5,734 nt of DNA from Myxococcales bacterium (GTDB lineage Bacteria > Myxococcota_A > UBA9160 > JALSIO01): positions 1 through 5,734 of the forward strand of contig JALSIO010000080.1 of assembly GCA_026989995.1 (NCBI GenBank), given 5' to 3'. The notes below the pieces were generated by a model, which saw only the letters and a program-made list of their open reading frames with translations, was not told the DNA's origin and made no database searches. A program made the translations under genes and the position numbers. Shown here one piece after another: positions 1 to 5,734 of the stretch. Positions within the stretch are counted from its first letter, which is position 1. Each line of letters begins with the position of its first letter.

Positions 1-38
1 ACCACGAAGAACGCCGTTGCCGCCAAATTGAGACGCAT
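1..38 (-). CDS. Start of a secreted protein, probably Skp/OmpH-like periplasmic chaperone (partial)
   Basis: Only the first 12 codons and two bases are in the window; the gene runs off the left edge. The visible peptide is MRLNLAATAFFV, an arginine followed by a hydrophobic run, as at the start of a Sec signal peptide. The ATG at 38-36 is chosen because AGGAGAGG lies 8 bases upstream (54-47). The ATG at 46-44 is in another frame and too close to that site. It follows bamA on the same strand after about 120 bases. In many deltaproteobacteria the gene directly after bamA is skp/ompH, whose product carries unfolded outer-membrane proteins through the periplasm. The Skp identity therefore rests on position and the signal-peptide start only; no Skp domain is visible. 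Any other exported protein remains possible. Confidence 0.6.
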   Translation of the reverse strand, partial: MRLNLAATAFFV

Positions 39-46
39 TCGTCCAT

Positions 47-54
47 CCTCTCCT
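47..54 (-). promoter_or_regulatory. Shine-Dalgarno of the skp-like gene
   Basis: The minus strand reads AGGAGAGG, then ATGGACGA, then the start ATG at 38. This is a strong purine-rich ribosome site at 8-base spacing. It decides the start of the partial gene at the left edge. Confidence 0.7.
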
Positions 55-77
55 CGGGGCTGCCCCGGGGCGCCCCG
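55..77 (-). repeat. Nested GC palindrome touching the skp-like ribosome site
   Basis: The minus strand reads CGGGGC, GCCCCGGGGC, A, GCCCCG. The outer arms (77-72 and 60-55) are perfect 6-base complements. The inner ten bases (71-62) are a perfect palindrome, so several alternative hairpins are possible. The element ends exactly where the Shine-Dalgarno begins. No U-run follows, so it is not a standard intrinsic terminator. A role in translation control, RNA processing or protection of the upstream bamA message is inference; chance in GC-rich DNA is a real alternative. Confidence 0.4.
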
Positions 78-159
78 TCATCGCATCCGGACCCCACGCC
101 GCCCGGTTCGCGCCGGCCGCGGGGGCGCCGCGCCGGTCTCCGCCGGAGCGGCCCCGGTC

Positions 160-3100
160 CTAGAAGGTCTGACCGCCCATGGAGAACTCGAAGACGTTCG
201 AATCCTCGACCTCGAGCCGGTTGAGCGGGATGCCCCAGACCGCCATCAGAGGGCCGAAGGGGGAGAACCACTGGACACCGACGCCGGTACCGTAGCGCCA
301 GTTGGTGACGTCGAACAGATTCTCCTCCTCGGCGAAGGCGTTGCCCATGTCCAGGAAGACGATCCCCGCGAGCCCCAGGGTCTCGGAGATGGGGAAGCGG
401 TACTCGAAGTTCAGCGCGATGAACTTCGAGCCGCCGATGACGTCGGTCTCGTCGAGGTCCTCGAAGTCGTCGATGTCCTTGTCCGTGATGTCGTTGCAGC
501 GTCCGTCGAGGTCGCCCTGGCGGTTGAAGACGGAGCCCGGCACGTCGAGGCAGACGAAGGCGATGCCGTCCGGGTTGCCGTTCTCGTCGACGAGCAGCGC
601 CCCTTCCCGGCCGACGGTGGTGAAGCTGTTGCCGAGGCCGAAGGCGCCCGTGCGCTTCAGGATGGGACGCCTCGGCCCCACCGAGCGCGCCTTGTACCCC
701 CGGAGCTGGAACTGCCCGAGCCCGCCCAGGAAGTAGCGCTCGGTGAGCGGGAGCTTCACATCCTCGTCGATGAAGTTGATCCACTGGACGTTGCGGAAGT
801 CCTCGAAGGGCTGATCTCCGATGAACTGCGAGGGGATGTCGAAGTCGGAGATGTCGTTCAGCGGAAGGGTCCATCCGATGCGCGCGATGGCGGCGAAGGT
901 CGATCGCCCGGGGAAGATCGGGAACCAGTCGGGCGCCGGCCAGAAGCGGGCCACGGTGCTCTCGGCCCGGAAGAAGCGCGAGAAGCCGCCGAGCCCCGCC
1001 AGTTCGATGCCTCCGTTGAACGCCCATCCCCGCGTCGGGGAAATGGGGTCGTCGGTGAAGTCGGATCGGAAGGAAAGGCCGACGAGGCTCGTGCTCTCCT
1101 CGCCGGAGAGGATCTGGCGGAAGATCACGCCCGCCGCATTGACCCCGGTGTCGTCGAGCACCTTGCGGCGGGCGAAGGTATACCGGAGGAAGCCGCGGGC
1201 GTTGTTCGCCTCGTTCAGGGGGTGCCCGAAGAGGATGTCGACCCCCTGCTGCTCCTGGTCGAAATCCTCGAACTCGACCGCGGTGCTGAACAGCGACCCC
1301 CGCAAGGAGAGGTCCGTGTCGAAGAGGTAGGGGTCGGCGAAGGAGAAGAGGTAGCGGCTGGTCCGACCGCCCACGTCCGCGGAGAGGTTCACGGCGTAGC
1401 CACGGCCGAAGAGATTCGACTGGGAGAGCGCCGCGTTCAGCACGAAGCGGTCCTGGGAGGAGAAGCCCGCACCGAAAGAGAGCGAGCCGGTGGAGCGCTC
1501 CACCACCTTCACGTCGAGATCGAGCTGCCCCGGGCTGTCGGTGGGCTGGGGCTCGAAGTTGACCTCGTCGAAGAAGCCGAGGTTCTGGATGCGCCGGTTG
1601 CTCCGCTGGACGGCGCGCTGCGAGTAGAGCTCGCCCTCGACGAGCATCATCTCCCGCCGGAGCACCGAGTCCACGGTGGTCGTGTTCCCCTCGAAGCGGA
1701 TGTCGCGGACGAAGTAGAGCGGGCCCTTCTCGACCTCGAAGGTGACGTCGACCTTCCGGGAAGCCGGGTCGAGGGAGGTCCGGGGTTCCACGCTGGCGAA
1801 GTAGAAGCCGCGGTCGGTGTAGTAGCGGGTGAGGGTCTCGACGTCGGCCGTGAGCGCCGAGCGGTCGAAGACCCCACCCTCCTCGAGCTCGATGCGCTCC
1901 GCGAGGGCCTCCCGGTCGACGGTGGCGTCTCCCTCCACGTCGAGCTTGCCCACGAAGAATTGCTCGCCCTCCTCGATGTCCACCACCACCACGAGACCGT
2001 CTTCTTCGGGGATCACCCGGGGCTCGCCGATCTGCACCTGCAGATAACCCCGGTTCATGTACTTCTCCTCGATCGTCCGGAGGTCCTGCAGGAAGACGGG
2101 CTCGGCATAGGTGCCCGAATTGTCCAGGTAGCGGGTCACCCAGGACCAAAGCCGCCACGGCTTCGTCTTGAGGCCGCGCCGGAGTTCGTCGTCCGAGAGG
2201 GCTTCGTTGCCCTCGAAGCGGATCTCCGCCAGCCGGAGCTTCTCCCCCTCCGTGATCCGGAAGTGGACGCCCACGGAATCGCCGGCGAGCGGCTCGATCT
2301 CGTAGCCCGCCTCGGCGAGGTAGAAGCCCTCGGCGCGATAGAGGCTCTCGATCCGCACCTTGTTCTCGAGCAGCAGGGGGATGTCGAGGGTCGAGCCCGT
2401 GGTGAGCGTGAGCGCATCGCGGATCTTCTCCGCCGAGATCGAGTCGTTCCCCTCGATGGAGATCCGGCGTACCACAGGGTTCTCCTCCACGTGGAAGGTC
2501 ACCACGCGCCCCTTCGGGGTGCGCTCACTGCTCACGCGGATGTCCTTGAAGAAGCCGAGGGCGTGGATCTCCTTCACGTCGCGGGCGATCTGCCCCGGCC
2601 GGTAGGGCTCCCCCGGTCGGGTGCCGACCCGGGCGAGGATCGCATCCCGCTCGATGCGGCGGTTGCCCTCCACCCGGACCTCGGCCACCACCTCGCCCGG
2701 TGCCTCGCCCTCGTCGCGGCCGAGCAGGGCCTCCGAGCGCACCACCCGGAAGCGCACCCGCACCTCGTCGCCCTCGCGATCGGTCTCCACGGTGGCGCTC
2801 GCGAGGTCCGGGCGCGCCCGCAGGCGGCCGAGGTCCGATCGGACCCGGGCGCTGTCGTAGGGCGTGCCCGGCTGGGTCCCGAGCAGAGCCCGAAGCTCGG
2901 CCTCGAGCGGCCCGGCCCCCTCGATGGCCACCTCGGCCACGACCGCCGGCCGCGCCCGCGCCACCCGGGCGAGGATGCGGTCCGCGAGCTCGTTGATCCG
3001 ATCGAGGAGCTCCTCCTCGCTGTCGGCCGTGAGCGCGAAGGCGGCCGGTTCGCCACCGGCCAGGGGCACCAGGCGCACGTCGAGGCTGAAGCGCCCGGCG

Positions 3101-3462
3101 AGCTCCGTCAGGCTGCCGGTCACGACGTAGTCGGCCCCGAGCTCGGCCGCGTGGCGGCGGAGCGCGGAGTCGGAGAGCTCGCCCGTCGCATGGCCGAGGG
3201 CGGACTCCGCCACCAGGACCTTGTCCACCACCTCGACCCGACCGCTCGCGGCGAGCCGGCTCGCCACGAGGTCGGGCAGCGACCGCTCGAGGTGGCTGAG
3301 CGGCTGCTCGCTGTGGATCCGGAAGGGGATTCCCGCCACCAGCACCCGCGGCAGCCCGTCCGCCCCCGCGCCGGACTCCACGCCGCCCGCAGCGCCCGGC
3401 ACGAGGCTTCCGACCAGAACCAGCAGGGTGAGGAGGGCGGCGGACGGGCGGGACAGACCCAA
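160..3462 (-). CDS. bamA: BamA, outer-membrane beta-barrel assembly protein with TolB-like domain and six POTRA repeats
   Basis: Omp85-family core of the BAM complex, which inserts beta-barrel proteins into the outer membrane. It has 1100 residues (E. coli BamA has 810). Numbering is from TTG 3462. Residues 1-25 are a signal peptide (MGLSRPS, a hydrophobic run, then PGAA). Residues 37-167 resemble a TolB N-terminal-like fold, with VLVAGIPF and GADYVVTGSL. Six POTRA units follow at about 173-243, 258-329, 330-407, 409-500, 502-581 and 582-657, most with an EGN-type turn and a LGFF or RGF/RGY segment. The barrel fills 658-1100, with the loop 6 motif LRGY at 920-923 (VRGF in E. coli) and a final phenylalanine in FEFSMGGQTF, a C-terminal beta-signal. 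The TTG start is chosen for GGAGG six bases upstream. The only other upstream start in frame, TTG 3579, lacks a ribosome site and overlaps lolD. The stop is TAG at 162-160. Family certain, start moderately sure. Confidence 0.96.
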   Translation of the reverse strand: MGLSRPSAALLTLLVLVGSLVPGAAGGVESGAGADGLPRVLVAGIPFRIHSEQPLSHLERSLPDLVASRLAASGRVEVVDKVLVAESALGHATGELSDSALRRHAAELGADYVVTGSLTELAGRFSLDVRLVPLAGGEPAAFALTADSEEELLDRINELADRILARVARARPAVVAEVAIEGAGPLEAELRALLGTQPGTPYDSARVRSDLGRLRARPDLASATVETDREGDEVRVRFRVVRSEALLGRDEGEAPGEVVAEVRVEGNRRIERDAILARVGTRPGEPYRPGQIARDVKEIHALGFFKDIRVSSERTPKGRVVTFHVEENPVVRRISIEGNDSISAEKIRDALTLTTGSTLDIPLLLENKVRIESLYRAEGFYLAEAGYEIEPLAGDSVGVHFRITEGEKLRLAEIRFEGNEALSDDELRRGLKTKPWRLWSWVTRYLDNSGTYAEPVFLQDLRTIEEKYMNRGYLQVQIGEPRVIPEEDGLVVVVDIEEGEQFFVGKLDVEGDATVDREALAERIELEEGGVFDRSALTADVETLTRYYTDRGFYFASVEPRTSLDPASRKVDVTFEVEKGPLYFVRDIRFEGNTTTVDSVLRREMMLVEGELYSQRAVQRSNRRIQNLGFFDEVNFEPQPTDSPGQLDLDVKVVERSTGSLSFGAGFSSQDRFVLNAALSQSNLFGRGYAVNLSADVGGRTSRYLFSFADPYLFDTDLSLRGSLFSTAVEFEDFDQEQQGVDILFGHPLNEANNARGFLRYTFARRKVLDDTGVNAAGVIFRQILSGEESTSLVGLSFRSDFTDDPISPTRGWAFNGGIELAGLGGFSRFFRAESTVARFWPAPDWFPIFPGRSTFAAIARIGWTLPLNDISDFDIPSQFIGDQPFEDFRNVQWINFIDEDVKLPLTERYFLGGLGQFQLRGYKARSVGPRRPILKRTGAFGLGNSFTTVGREGALLVDENGNPDGIAFVCLDVPGSVFNRQGDLDGRCNDITDKDIDDFEDLDETDVIGGSKFIALNFEYRFPISETLGLAGIVFLDMGNAFAEEENLFDVTNWRYGTGVGVQWFSPFGPLMAVWGIPLNRLEVEDSNVFEFSMGGQTF

Positions 3463-3468
3463 GAAGGT

Positions 3469-3473
3469 CCTCC
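3469..3473 (-). promoter_or_regulatory. Shine-Dalgarno deciding the bamA start
   Basis: The minus strand has GGAGG, then ACCTTC, then TTG at 3462. The six-base spacing is near ideal. The product begins with a compact signal peptide, whereas the TTG at 3579 has no purine-rich site upstream and would add 39 residues before the hydrophobic segment. Confidence 0.6.
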
Positions 3474-3483
3474 GGCGGGGCGT

Positions 3484-3511
3484 GACTCCCGGGAGGCAGG
3501 GGGCCCGGGTC
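3484..3511 (-). other. Possible hairpin in the bamA leader
   Basis: On the minus strand GACCCGGG (3511-3504) can pair with CCCGGGAGTC (3493-3484) across a loop of about ten bases. The stem is CCCGGG plus a bulged GAC/GTC extension. It lies about ten bases upstream of the GGAGG ribosome site. No U-run follows, so it is not an intrinsic terminator. Whether it has a role is unknown, and short GC stems are common at this base composition. Confidence 0.25.
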
Positions 3512-3516
3512 GACTG

Positions 3517-3545
3517 ATGGTACTCGGCACGCAGCCGGCCGGCAA
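3517..3545 (-). promoter_or_regulatory. Candidate sigma-70-like promoter for bamA
   Basis: On the minus strand TTGCCG (3545-3540) and TACCAT (3522-3517) are separated by exactly 17 bases. Each matches the housekeeping consensus at 4 of 6 positions. It falls in the 107-base gap between lolD and the preferred bamA start, where a second promoter could raise bamA expression above that of the lol genes. No sigma-E-like GGAACTT/GTCTAA pair was found. The match is weak and could be chance. Confidence 0.2.
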
Positions 3546-3569
3546 CCCCGAGGCAAGTCGTTTTCCCCT

Positions 3570-4304
3570 TTATCGACAACTGGTTGCGGTGTCGAGACGA
3601 GGCTCGCCCGCCCCGGTCGGGGCCGGCTCGCCGACCCGCCCGCGCACCAGCCGGATCCGCCGCCCGAGCCGGCCCGCGAGGCGCTCGTTGTGGGTGACGA
3701 CCACCAGCGTGGTACCCCGCCGCTCGTTCATGTGCAGGAGCAGGTCCTCGATGCGCTCGCCGGTCTCCGGATCGAGGTTCCCGGTGGGCTCGTCCGCCAG
3801 CAGGAGCGGCGGCTCGAGGACCAGCGCCCGGGCGAGCGCGACCCGCTGGCGCTCGCCCCCCGAGAGCTTGACCACCGGGTGGCGGAGCCGCTCGCCGAGC
3901 CCCACCTCGAGCAGCACCTCCCGCGCGCGCGCGAGGGCCTCGCGCGGCGGAAGACCGCGGATCCGAGCGGGCATGGCCACGTTCTCGAGCGCGTCGAACT
4001 CCGGCAGGAGGTGGTGGAACTGGAAGACGAATCCCAGGCAGCGGTTGCGGAAGTCCGCGAGGGCGTCGGCATCCTTGGCGAAGACGTCCTCCCCTCGGAA
4101 GAGCACCGTCCCCGAGCTCGGTGCCTCGAGGGCACCGAGGATGTGCAGCAGCGTGGACTTTCCCACGCCGGACTGCCCGAGAATGGCCACCCGCTCGCCC
4201 GCGTGCACGCGGAGGTCCACCCCCCGGAGCACGTGGAGCAGCCCCTCGCCCGTGGGGAAGCTCTTGGCGAGCCCCCGTGCCTCGAGCAGCGGCGGCTCAC
4301 TCAC
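3570..4304 (-). CDS. lolD: LolD, ATPase of the lipoprotein-releasing ABC transporter
   Basis: Cytoplasmic ATPase that powers release of outer-membrane lipoproteins from the inner membrane to the carrier LolA. It has 244 residues, close to E. coli LolD (233). Numbering is from GTG 4304. Walker A is GQSGVGKST (43-51). The Q-loop glutamine is residue 95, within [10 protein letters not shown], a stretch very characteristic of LolD. The ABC signature [15 protein letters not shown] starts at 147, Walker B ends LLADE (Asp171, Glu172), the D-loop NLD is at 176-178 and the switch histidine is His205. All catalytic elements are intact. GTG 4304 is preferred because it overlaps the permease stop (GTGAGTGA), has GAGG nine bases upstream (4317-4314), and gives a normal LolD N-terminus. 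A GTG at 4337 would add 11 unconserved residues. Translation is probably coupled to the permease. The last 20 or so residues form a short Pro/Gly/Ala-rich tail without a recognised motif. Confidence 0.96.
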   Translation of the reverse strand: MSEPPLLEARGLAKSFPTGEGLLHVLRGVDLRVHAGERVAILGQSGVGKSTLLHILGALEAPSSGTVLFRGEDVFAKDADALADFRNRCLGFVFQFHHLLPEFDALENVAMPARIRGLPPREALARAREVLLEVGLGERLRHPVVKLSGGERQRVALARALVLEPPLLLADEPTGNLDPETGERIEDLLLHMNERRGTTLVVVTHNERLAGRLGRRIRLVRGRVGEPAPTGAGEPRLDTATSCR

Positions 4305-5734
4305 GGCGCAGCGCCTCGGCGGGGTCGAGTCGCGCACCCTGCCGGCTGGGGAGCAGCGTGGCTCCCATCGAGAGCACCATCGCGATGGCCGCCACGAGGA
4401 GCACCTCCACGGGGTCGACCTCCGAGGGAAGCGTCGAGAACTGGTAGACGGTCGCGGGCAGCACGTCGATGCGCAGCACCGCCTCCACCTTCTCCTGGAT
4501 CCAGGGGAGCTGGTCGGTCACCGCGAGGCCGGCCACCACCCCGAGCGCGGTCCCGAACAGCCCGATCAGCGTGCCCTCGATGGCGAAGATCCGCTCGATC
4601 GCCGAATCCCGCGCGCCCATCGCCTTCAGGATGGCGATGTCGCTCGACTTCTCCATGATCATCATGACGAGGGTGGCCACGATCACGAAGGCCGCCACCA
4701 CCATGATCATGGTGAGCAGCAGGAACATCATCACCTGCTCGGTCTTGAGCGCCTGGAAGAAGGCGGGGAAGAGCTCCTTCCAGTCGCGTGTGGCGTAGGG
4801 GGGGGCGAGCTCCCGGGCGATGGCCAGGCCCACCGCGCGGGAGCGGAGGTGGTCGGTGACCCGCACCTCGAGGCCGTCGACCACGTCGCCGACGCGCCGG
4901 AACTCCCGGGCCGCCTCGAGGGTGGTGTAGGCGAAGGACTCGTCCATCTGGAAGAAGGTGGACTCGAAGATCCCCGCGACCCGGAAGCGCATGAGCCGGG
5001 GTGCGGGCCCGAATGGCGTGGGCGGGCCGCCAAAGGGCGAGATCAGGACGAGGGGGTCGCCGGGCGAGAGCCCGAGCGATCCGGCCAGCCGGCTCCCGAC
5101 CAGGATGCCCGCCTCCCCTTCCGAGCCTCCCGGGGGCGCGCGCAGGCCCGCGAGGGTGCCGGCGACGAGGTCCCGGGCGAGATCCGAGACCTTCGCCACC
5201 CGGTCCGGATCCACGCCCCGGAGTCGGATGCCCACGATCTCGCCGTGGGGTCCGCGCACCATGCCGTCGGCCTCCAGGAAGGGCGCCACCGCCACCACCC
5301 CGGGCACGCGCTCCACCCGCTCGATCACCTCCCGGTAGCCGTGCATGGGGCCGGTGACGTCGTACACCGTCAGGTGGGCGCGGTTGCGGATGACCTCCTC
5401 CTCCCACATCCGCTCGAAGCCGTTCATCACCGAGAGCACGGTGATGATCAGCCACACGCCCACGGCGACGCCGAGCACGCAGATCATCGTGATGAGCGAG
5501 ATGAAGGTCTGGCGGCGCTTGGCCACCAGGTAGCGCGCGGCGATGAACCACTCCGGACGCCGCCGGAGGTCGACGAAACCGCCGATCGCCAGCGGCAGGA
5601 GCCCGAGGACCACGAAGGCGAAGGCGGCCGACAGCATGCCCGCGCCGAGCCGCGCCACCGGGAGCAGGGGCCGGCTTGCGGCGAGGGCGAGCACCACCCC
5701 GGGCAGGAGCGAGAGGAATGCCAGGGCCACCAGG
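4297..5734 (-). CDS. LolC/LolE-family lipoprotein-releasing permease with N-terminal extension (partial at right edge)
   Basis: Inner-membrane subunit that partners LolD to pull lipoproteins from the membrane and hand them to LolA. Numbering is from GTG 5730; the frame stays open to the window edge, so the true start may lie outside. The conserved family starts at residue 62 (FIAARYL) and runs 416 residues, matching LolC/LolE (about 400-414). Membrane segments lie at about 77-100, 334-358, 382-405 and 442-462. The periplasmic MacB-like domain spans about 101-325, with PFGPAPR at 239-245 aligning with the region of the LolA-binding hook. A coupling-helix-like [14 protein letters not shown] follows segment 2, and the end [10 protein letters not shown] is typical. 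Ahead of the family core are about 60 residues with two further hydrophobic stretches (about 3-18 and 28-52). With one permease visible, it could be LolC, LolE or a homodimeric LolF type; the second subunit, if any, lies outside. Confidence 0.93.
   Translation of the reverse strand, partial: LVALAFLSLLPGVVLALAASRPLLPVARLGAGMLSAAFAFVVLGLLPLAIGGFVDLRRRPEWFIAARYLVAKRRQTFISLITMICVLGVAVGVWLIITVLSVMNGFERMWEEEVIRNRAHLTVYDVTGPMHGYREVIERVERVPGVVAVAPFLEADGMVRGPHGEIVGIRLRGVDPDRVAKVSDLARDLVAGTLAGLRAPPGGSEGEAGILVGSRLAGSLGLSPGDPLVLISPFGGPPTPFGPAPRLMRFRVAGIFESTFFQMDESFAYTTLEAAREFRRVGDVVDGLEVRVTDHLRSRAVGLAIARELAPPYATRDWKELFPAFFQALKTEQVMMFLLLTMIMVVAAFVIVATLVMMIMEKSSDIAILKAMGARDSAIERIFAIEGTLIGLFGTALGVVAGLAVTDQLPWIQEKVEAVLRIDVLPATVYQFSTLPSEVDPVEVLLVAAIAMVLSMGATLLPSRQGARLDPAEALRRE

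Noticed and set aside
39..159. Intrinsic terminator after bamA
   Set aside because: GC-rich stems are present (for example CTCC-GCC-GGAG and the 55-77 palindrome), but none is followed by a U-run on the minus strand, and a strong ribosome site follows, so read-through into the next gene is more likely.
302..1330. Two plus-strand frames (302-736 and 821-1330) antisense to the bamA barrel
   Set aside because: Ser/Arg/Pro-rich shadow translations opposite conserved barrel strands, with no domain or convincing ribosome site.
2525..3556. 343-codon minus-strand frame inside bamA
   Set aside because: It is an alternate frame of bamA made of Gly/Arg/Pro/Ala runs with no domain, while the bamA frame has clear POTRA and TolB-like motifs here.
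3570..3579. bamA starting at TTG 3579 with a 10-base overlap of lolD
   Set aside because: No Shine-Dalgarno precedes it and the extra 39 residues look unlike a signal peptide n-region; TTG 3462 has GGAGG at six-base spacing. Kept as an alternative in the findings.
3690..4658. 322-codon plus-strand reading frame antisense to lolD and the permease
   Set aside because: It lies opposite two clearly conserved genes, is rich in Arg/Pro/Gly/Ala and shows no recognisable domain. Long antisense frames are expected at this GC content.
4301..5551. 416-codon minus-strand frame overlapping the permease
   Set aside because: It is very rich in Arg/Gly/His/Pro and has no membrane segments; the overlapping frame encodes an unmistakable LolC/E protein.

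Overview
The window is high-GC bacterial DNA (roughly 65-70% G+C, judged by eye). All its genes lie on the minus strand. Read in transcription order, from the right edge leftwards, they are: a LolC/LolE-type lipoprotein-transport permease (cut by the right edge), the LolD ATPase, a large BamA (Omp85) outer-membrane assembly protein, and the first 12 codons of a secreted protein that is probably the periplasmic chaperone Skp/OmpH. The long plus-strand reading frames are antisense shadows typical of high GC.

The order lolC/E-lolD-bamA-skp is well known from deltaproteobacterial genomes (Myxococcota, Desulfobacterota and relatives), where lpx/fabZ lipid A genes often follow. With the high GC and the domain make-up of BamA, a Myxococcota-like or other former-deltaproteobacterial organism is the best guess. 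No rRNA or marker gene here settles it.

Layout: 1-38 start of the skp-like gene; 39-159 a GC-rich spacer with a palindrome cluster touching the skp-like Shine-Dalgarno; 160-3462 bamA (most likely start TTG at 3462); 3463-3569 a leader that may hold a bamA promoter and a hairpin; 3570-4304 lolD, overlapping the permease stop by 8 bases (GTGAGTGA); 4297-5734 the permease. No stretch longer than about 120 bases lacks a gene. No tRNA, rRNA, CRISPR, mobile element or convincing intrinsic terminator was seen.

Functionally this is an envelope-biogenesis operon. LolC/E with LolD extracts lipoproteins from the inner membrane for delivery to the outer membrane. BamA folds beta-barrel proteins into the outer membrane. 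Skp would carry unfolded barrels to BamA.

The core families are not new. The unusual parts are a TolB-like domain plus six apparent POTRA repeats in BamA (E. coli has five POTRA and no such domain), an Asp-rich loop 6 holding the protein's only two cysteines, and an N-terminal extension of the Lol permease with two extra hydrophobic segments. I see no evidence of a wholly undescribed system.
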